Below are positions 6,142 through 9,531 of a stretch of DNA of 9,531 bases, piece after piece; position 1 is the first letter of the stretch; the number at the start of each line of letters is the position of its first letter. Under the pieces are notes generated by a model, which was not told where the DNA came from, did not search any database, and saw only the letters and a program-made list of their open reading frames with translations. The stretch comes from Bacteroidales bacterium (GTDB lineage Bacteria > Bacteroidota > Bacteroidia > Bacteroidales > UBA1556). The stretch spans positions 1-9,531 of the forward strand of contig JAGLDA010000062.1 of assembly GCA_023145955.1 (NCBI GenBank), written 5' to 3'. Made by a program: the position numbers and the translations under genes.

Positions 6142-7308
6142 TTACATGCCAGCCAAGCGAGGTATTTTCTTCATTTTGGATTTTTTCCAATACCAACCCC
6201 AACCTTTTTTCATCCAATGGCCAACAAATGGTAATGGAATAAACGATTCCTTGCTCCAAGTACGATTTGTAAATACCGCAGCATTCCCTGTATCCATTAC
6301 ACATACTATACTAAGATGATTTAAGTAACTATATCGTTTCGGATTTCCATTTATACAATTAAGTATATTATTAACAGCATATTGAGCCATAACCTCGGCA
6401 ATATGCCCTTGTTTTGCTACCCAATCCGGACCCTCTAGGCGAGCAATATCACCCACGGCATATACATTGTTCTTATCTCCATATACTCTACCATGGCCAT
6501 CAATTAGAATAAAGCCGGCCTCCGAAAGTTGTAAATCCGAAGCCTTAAGAACTGGATGACCTGCCCCAGCAGGAATAAACATTATCAAGTCACTTTCCAA
6601 TTCCGTATTATCCTCAAAAACAATCCTATCCTCCCTAAATTCCTTAATTTTTGTGCCAATGTGAGTATCTACATTCAATTTCTTAAAATGACCTTTTAGC
6701 AAATCAAAACCCTCGCTACCAAGTTTTTTGCCAGGCTCTTTCATCGGTGCAAAGAAACTTATCTCAAACTTATCGTATAGTTTCTTCTGCTTTAGCGTAT
6801 GCACAAAATTAAAAAGTAACTCAAAGGCTGGACCTCCTCTAACAGCAGATTTATCTTTTGGGTTTCCTCCAAAACCAAAGGATATCTTACCATGCCCTTG
6901 CGCAAGAAGCTCATCAAACCTATCTTTCATACTAAGTGATTGCAGAGGATTGCCGCAAATTGAGAAAGTATGCTCAAGACCAGCCTGCTTAACTTTTCCT
7001 GAGCCCATCGCTACAATTAAATAGTCGTATTCAATAGTTTGGTTTTCGAGAATTACCTTGTCCTCAGCAGAATTAATAGACGTTATATTATCAATTATTA
7101 AATCGAAGCCATGTACTTTTTGCAAATCTGTTAACGATAGTGTTGCGTCTTTAAAATCTAATTTATTCACTGGAATCCATATAGAAATAGGGTAAATGAA
7201 TACATATTCTCTATTAGAAATTAATGTAACCTTATGCCCACTTTTCCTCAAACGATATACTGCCTCTACTCCACCAAAACCACCACCAAGTACAACTATG
7301 TGCTTCAT
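6142..7308 (-). CDS. FAD-dependent oxidoreductase, sulfide:quinone oxidoreductase-like
   Basis: This 388-residue flavoprotein belongs to the SQR / NDH-2 / flavocytochrome-c sulfide dehydrogenase superfamily. FAD-binding features are GGGFGG (8-13), IVAMGSG (98-104) and YAVGDIAR (283-290). The C-terminus (about 364-385) is rich in Trp and Lys and looks amphipathic, fitting attachment to the inner membrane and electron transfer to quinone. VCVMDTG (335-341) resembles the SQR region around its third redox cysteine, giving Cys336; Cys118 is in SICGNP. The position expected for the middle SQR cysteine (before GPAYE in classical SQRs) appears to be Arg157 in RGGPAFE. It may therefore be an atypical SQR-like enzyme rather than a classical one. 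It starts with ATG, has its own promoter, and stands alone. Confidence 0.82.
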   Translation of the reverse strand: MKHIVVLGGGFGGVEAVYRLRKSGHKVTLISNREYVFIYPISIWIPVNKLDFKDATLSLTDLQKVHGFDLIIDNITSINSAEDKVILENQTIEYDYLIVAMGSGKVKQAGLEHTFSICGNPLQSLSMKDRFDELLAQGHGKISFGFGGNPKDKSAVRGGPAFELLFNFVHTLKQKKLYDKFEISFFAPMKEPGKKLGSEGFDLLKGHFKKLNVDTHIGTKIKEFREDRIVFEDNTELESDLIMFIPAGAGHPVLKASDLQLSEAGFILIDGHGRVYGDKNNVYAVGDIARLEGPDWVAKQGHIAEVMAQYAVNNILNCINGNPKRYSYLNHLSIVCVMDTGNAAVFTNRTWSKESFIPLPFVGHWMKKGWGWYWKKSKMKKIPRLAGM

Positions 7309-7339
7309 TTTTATAATATTTTATAATTTATATATAGCA

Positions 7340-7369
7340 CAAAGATATAAAACATTTACGCAATGCAAT
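7340..7369 (-). promoter_or_regulatory. Promoter of the oxidoreductase gene
   Basis: On the minus strand, TATCTTTG (7340-7347) matches TAnnTTTG, with ATTG (7366-7369) 18 bases upstream as a reasonable -33 element. The leader would be about 25 bases. The remaining intergenic DNA up to 7513 shows no clear terminator for the upstream gene. Confidence 0.6.
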
Positions 7370-7513
7370 ACCTATTAGTAGTGATTTATTCAGTAATTAT
7401 TTTTCGACTATAAATATATAAAGTTAAAATACAATAGATTAAAGACATTATGTAGAATCCTAAGATACATCTAAGGGTAAAAGATAAAAACAGAAAACAA
7501 CTCTAAAGCTGTT

Positions 7514-9531
7514 CTAATTGTCAATAGAATATTTTATCTCAAACATTGGATAGCTGCCAATATTTTTTGGCGATTCAGGATGAGGTGCTTCTATAAATAT
7601 TAGTGTGCTATCATTTTGAATATGTAAGTAGTTATCTATTTTTTCAAGCCTCAACCTTGTATACAAATGATATATCGAGTCCGTTTTATGTACCCCAAGT
7701 AGATACTTGCAATCGTTCTCTATATTTACACTATCTTTCAATGTTCTTGATTTAATATATAACTCAAATTCATTCTTATTATTCGTATAATCCATTTGTT
7801 TTAGCTCCACAAATTGATTTCCAATTTCGTTTATAGCTATTACAGAACTTTCTTTCTCTTTATCATTAAAATAGGCCAAAGCAATCCCTAAACCTGGTTT
7901 AGCTTCTTCAATTTTCAATAGTGTCTCTAGTTGTTTTTCAATTTTCTTACCTAATATGGTATCTCCATATTCAAATACAATGGTCTTTACATCATTTGGA
8001 TCAACATTTCCAAGTCCCGAAATAAAATCAATTGGTGAAGATGCCACTTTAAAGACGACATTCTTTAATGCTGTCCAAGCAAGTTTTTTAATATTAATAT
8101 CAGGATTATTTAGATCTCCTTGTACAGGAATATCCAATTCAATATCTCCATGCTTATCTTTAAGAATAAATAGAGCAAATTTCAATGGTATAGACTTCCA
8201 CCCTTCTACCTTTTCGCCCATTTCCACATCATTAATTTTTAGCTTATTATCACTTTTTATAATTCCATTACGAATTGTTGTTTTCGAATAGTAAAACATA
8301 TCGCCATAAACAAATGGATACCCTGTACTCAATTCTGAGTATATATTTACATCACTAAGTAAGAAATCTGTCATTACATAGTCTATATCCATATCTTCAG
8401 GCTTCATGGGGTTAAAGCCAAGCTCTACATTCATTTTGCCGCGATTATTAAGCAACATATCCAAATGAGTTTCTACCCAGCTTGCATCTGATGTTATATC
8501 ATGTGCTTTCATATTAATTTTACTCAAATGATATGTAAAAAGACGAGGGGTAGTATGGTCTTTAAAATCAACAACAGCATCGTCAATAATAAAGGAATGT
8601 ATAGCATAATATATTTCATTATTAATAGTATCTATTGGCTCAGAAATCAATGTGTCTGCAGCAATCACCTCCTCTGCTTCAGTATCTTGCTTTATAAGTT
8701 TATCAAAATTTGTTTCTTTATCAAATAGCTCAAAATTTATATATGGATTGTACAAATGAACTGAATCTACAACAAAAACCTGATTAAAATTATCAATTTT
8801 TGATATGCCAATATTAAGCTGCTCTACACCAATAAGTTTTTGTTGATTAGTATCGTTAATAACAAAATTACTTAACCCAATTTCTCCTTCAATAGTAAAT
8901 TTTTCTATTTCATCAATATTACCATCAATAACAAGATGAGTATTAAATATTCCTTCAAATCTAGATATATTAAGCTCTTTTTCAGCGAAAACATAATAAG
9001 ATGCAAGATTCAGTTCTTTAATTTTTATATCTGCAACAAATCCATTTGAATCTGGATTAAAATCCATATCTAAACCAAAATGGCCATTATTATTAAGGTC
9101 AAATACTATACCCGCATGACTGCTTCCTTCAGTATTCCAACTTATATATGGTAGGTTTATATTAAAGTTAATCATTTTTGTTTCATGCTCCAATCTCATT
9201 GCTGTATATGAAATTGTTTTGGCATTTATTAGGATATTTGAGACCTCAATAGCCATAGGGTTTTCTTCATTAATGGTATCTGCAGGCATCTCTTCTACCG
9301 AAATACTATCGGTACTATAAAAAGCAATAAGGTCGTCAAAATTAAATACTGTATCATTTTGCGCTATATAGGTCTGCAATCCTTCTAATTTCACTTCTTC
9401 TACAACAAACCTATTAGCAACTAACCTGTATAATTCTGTATCTATTATGAATTTATCAAAAGATACAAATGTGGAACTATCATTGGCTTCATAAAGAATA
9501 AAATCGGTAACAGATACTGTTCCTGTGAATA
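7514..9531 (-). CDS. DUF748/AsmA-like envelope protein (5' end outside window)
   Basis: The frame is open from the window edge to the stop at 7514, about 671 visible residues. A GTG at 9392-9394 is internal, not the start: 45 in-frame residues upstream (including TVSVTDFILYEAND) continue the same domain. The fold is long and beta-rich, with repeated short strands typical of AsmA/DUF748 proteins. The best marker is the DUF748 signature FVYGDMFYY ... LKDKHGDIELDIPVQGDLNNP (about visible residues 406-477), followed by IVFEYGDTILGKKIEKQL and a final alpha/beta region. Family members are anchored in the inner membrane by an N-terminal helix and span the periplasm; some AsmA-like proteins carry phospholipids to the outer membrane. 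That role is inferred here. The anchor is outside the window. Confidence 0.82.
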   Translation of the reverse strand, partial: FTGTVSVTDFILYEANDSSTFVSFDKFIIDTELYRLVANRFVVEEVKLEGLQTYIAQNDTVFNFDDLIAFYSTDSISVEEMPADTINEENPMAIEVSNILINAKTISYTAMRLEHETKMINFNINLPYISWNTEGSSHAGIVFDLNNNGHFGLDMDFNPDSNGFVADIKIKELNLASYYVFAEKELNISRFEGIFNTHLVIDGNIDEIEKFTIEGEIGLSNFVINDTNQQKLIGVEQLNIGISKIDNFNQVFVVDSVHLYNPYINFELFDKETNFDKLIKQDTEAEEVIAADTLISEPIDTINNEIYYAIHSFIIDDAVVDFKDHTTPRLFTYHLSKINMKAHDITSDASWVETHLDMLLNNRGKMNVELGFNPMKPEDMDIDYVMTDFLLSDVNIYSELSTGYPFVYGDMFYYSKTTIRNGIIKSDNKLKINDVEMGEKVEGWKSIPLKFALFILKDKHGDIELDIPVQGDLNNPDINIKKLAWTALKNVVFKVASSPIDFISGLGNVDPNDVKTIVFEYGDTILGKKIEKQLETLLKIEEAKPGLGIALAYFNDKEKESSVIAINEIGNQFVELKQMDYTNNKNEFELYIKSRTLKDSVNIENDCKYLLGVHKTDSIYHLYTRLRLEKIDNYLHIQNDSTLIFIEAPHPESPKNIGSYPMFEIKYSIDN

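Noticed and set aside
6728..7024. Plus-strand open frame of 98 codons
   Set aside because: It lies entirely opposite the FAD oxidoreductase and has low-complexity, Pro/Ser-rich composition typical of an antisense frame.
7956..8291. Plus-strand open frame of 111 codons
   Set aside because: It lies opposite the DUF748 signature region; the coding strand is conserved family sequence.
9392..9394. GTG as start of the DUF748-like protein
   Set aside because: The frame stays open to the window edge, and the upstream residues continue the same domain.

Overview
The window looks like a piece of chromosome from a Bacteroidota species. The DNA is clearly AT-rich. Several intergenic regions carry the TAnnTTTG -7 box of Bacteroidota promoters, start codons lack strong Shine-Dalgarno sequences, and several proteins belong to families typical of this phylum (an IPExxxVDY-like protein, a short TatA, a short polysaccharide deacetylase, a DUF748/AsmA-like protein). 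I cannot name a genus.

Layout. Positions 1-552 hold no gene. They carry two copies of a repeat unit (59-342 and 368-489). The first copy contains a large imperfect palindrome (123-305) that is collapsed to a short hairpin in the second. The second copy runs into an inverted repeat (451-520) and the terminator of a tRNA-Val(UAC) gene on the minus strand (553-627). I see nothing recognisable in 1-58 beyond a weak 7-bp inverted repeat (1-7 with 48-54). Just upstream of the tRNA, between it and its promoter (695-724), is a second copy of the first 27 bases of the tRNA, interrupted by an 18-bp perfect palindrome. Positions 725-877 hold only a weak hairpin.

Positions 878-3786 are a tight minus-strand operon, read from right to left: an IPExxxVDY-like protein, a NodB-type polysaccharide deacetylase, an exported ankyrin-repeat protein with a probable C-terminal outer-membrane barrel, and a small cysteine-containing lipoprotein. 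Adjacent genes overlap by 8 and 10 bases or lie 2 bases apart. Three of the four products probably act on or in the cell envelope.

Divergently, 3888-5199 encodes tatA (twin-arginine translocase) and a lytic transglycosylase, 10 bases apart. An alpha/beta hydrolase follows (5279-6076), with its own putative promoter behind a weak terminator. It converges on an FAD-dependent oxidoreductase of the sulfide:quinone oxidoreductase / NDH-2 superfamily (6142-7308, minus). The right end (7514-9531, minus) is the C-terminal part of a DUF748/AsmA-like protein that begins outside the window.

Most protein-coding genes are ordinary envelope and housekeeping genes, and I do not see a complete new defence or mobile system. 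The most unusual content is in the non-coding first 700 bases: the nested repeat units and the tRNA 5'-fragment/palindrome structure lying in the tRNA leader. The ankyrin/barrel fusion with its lipoprotein neighbour is the most interesting protein-level item.
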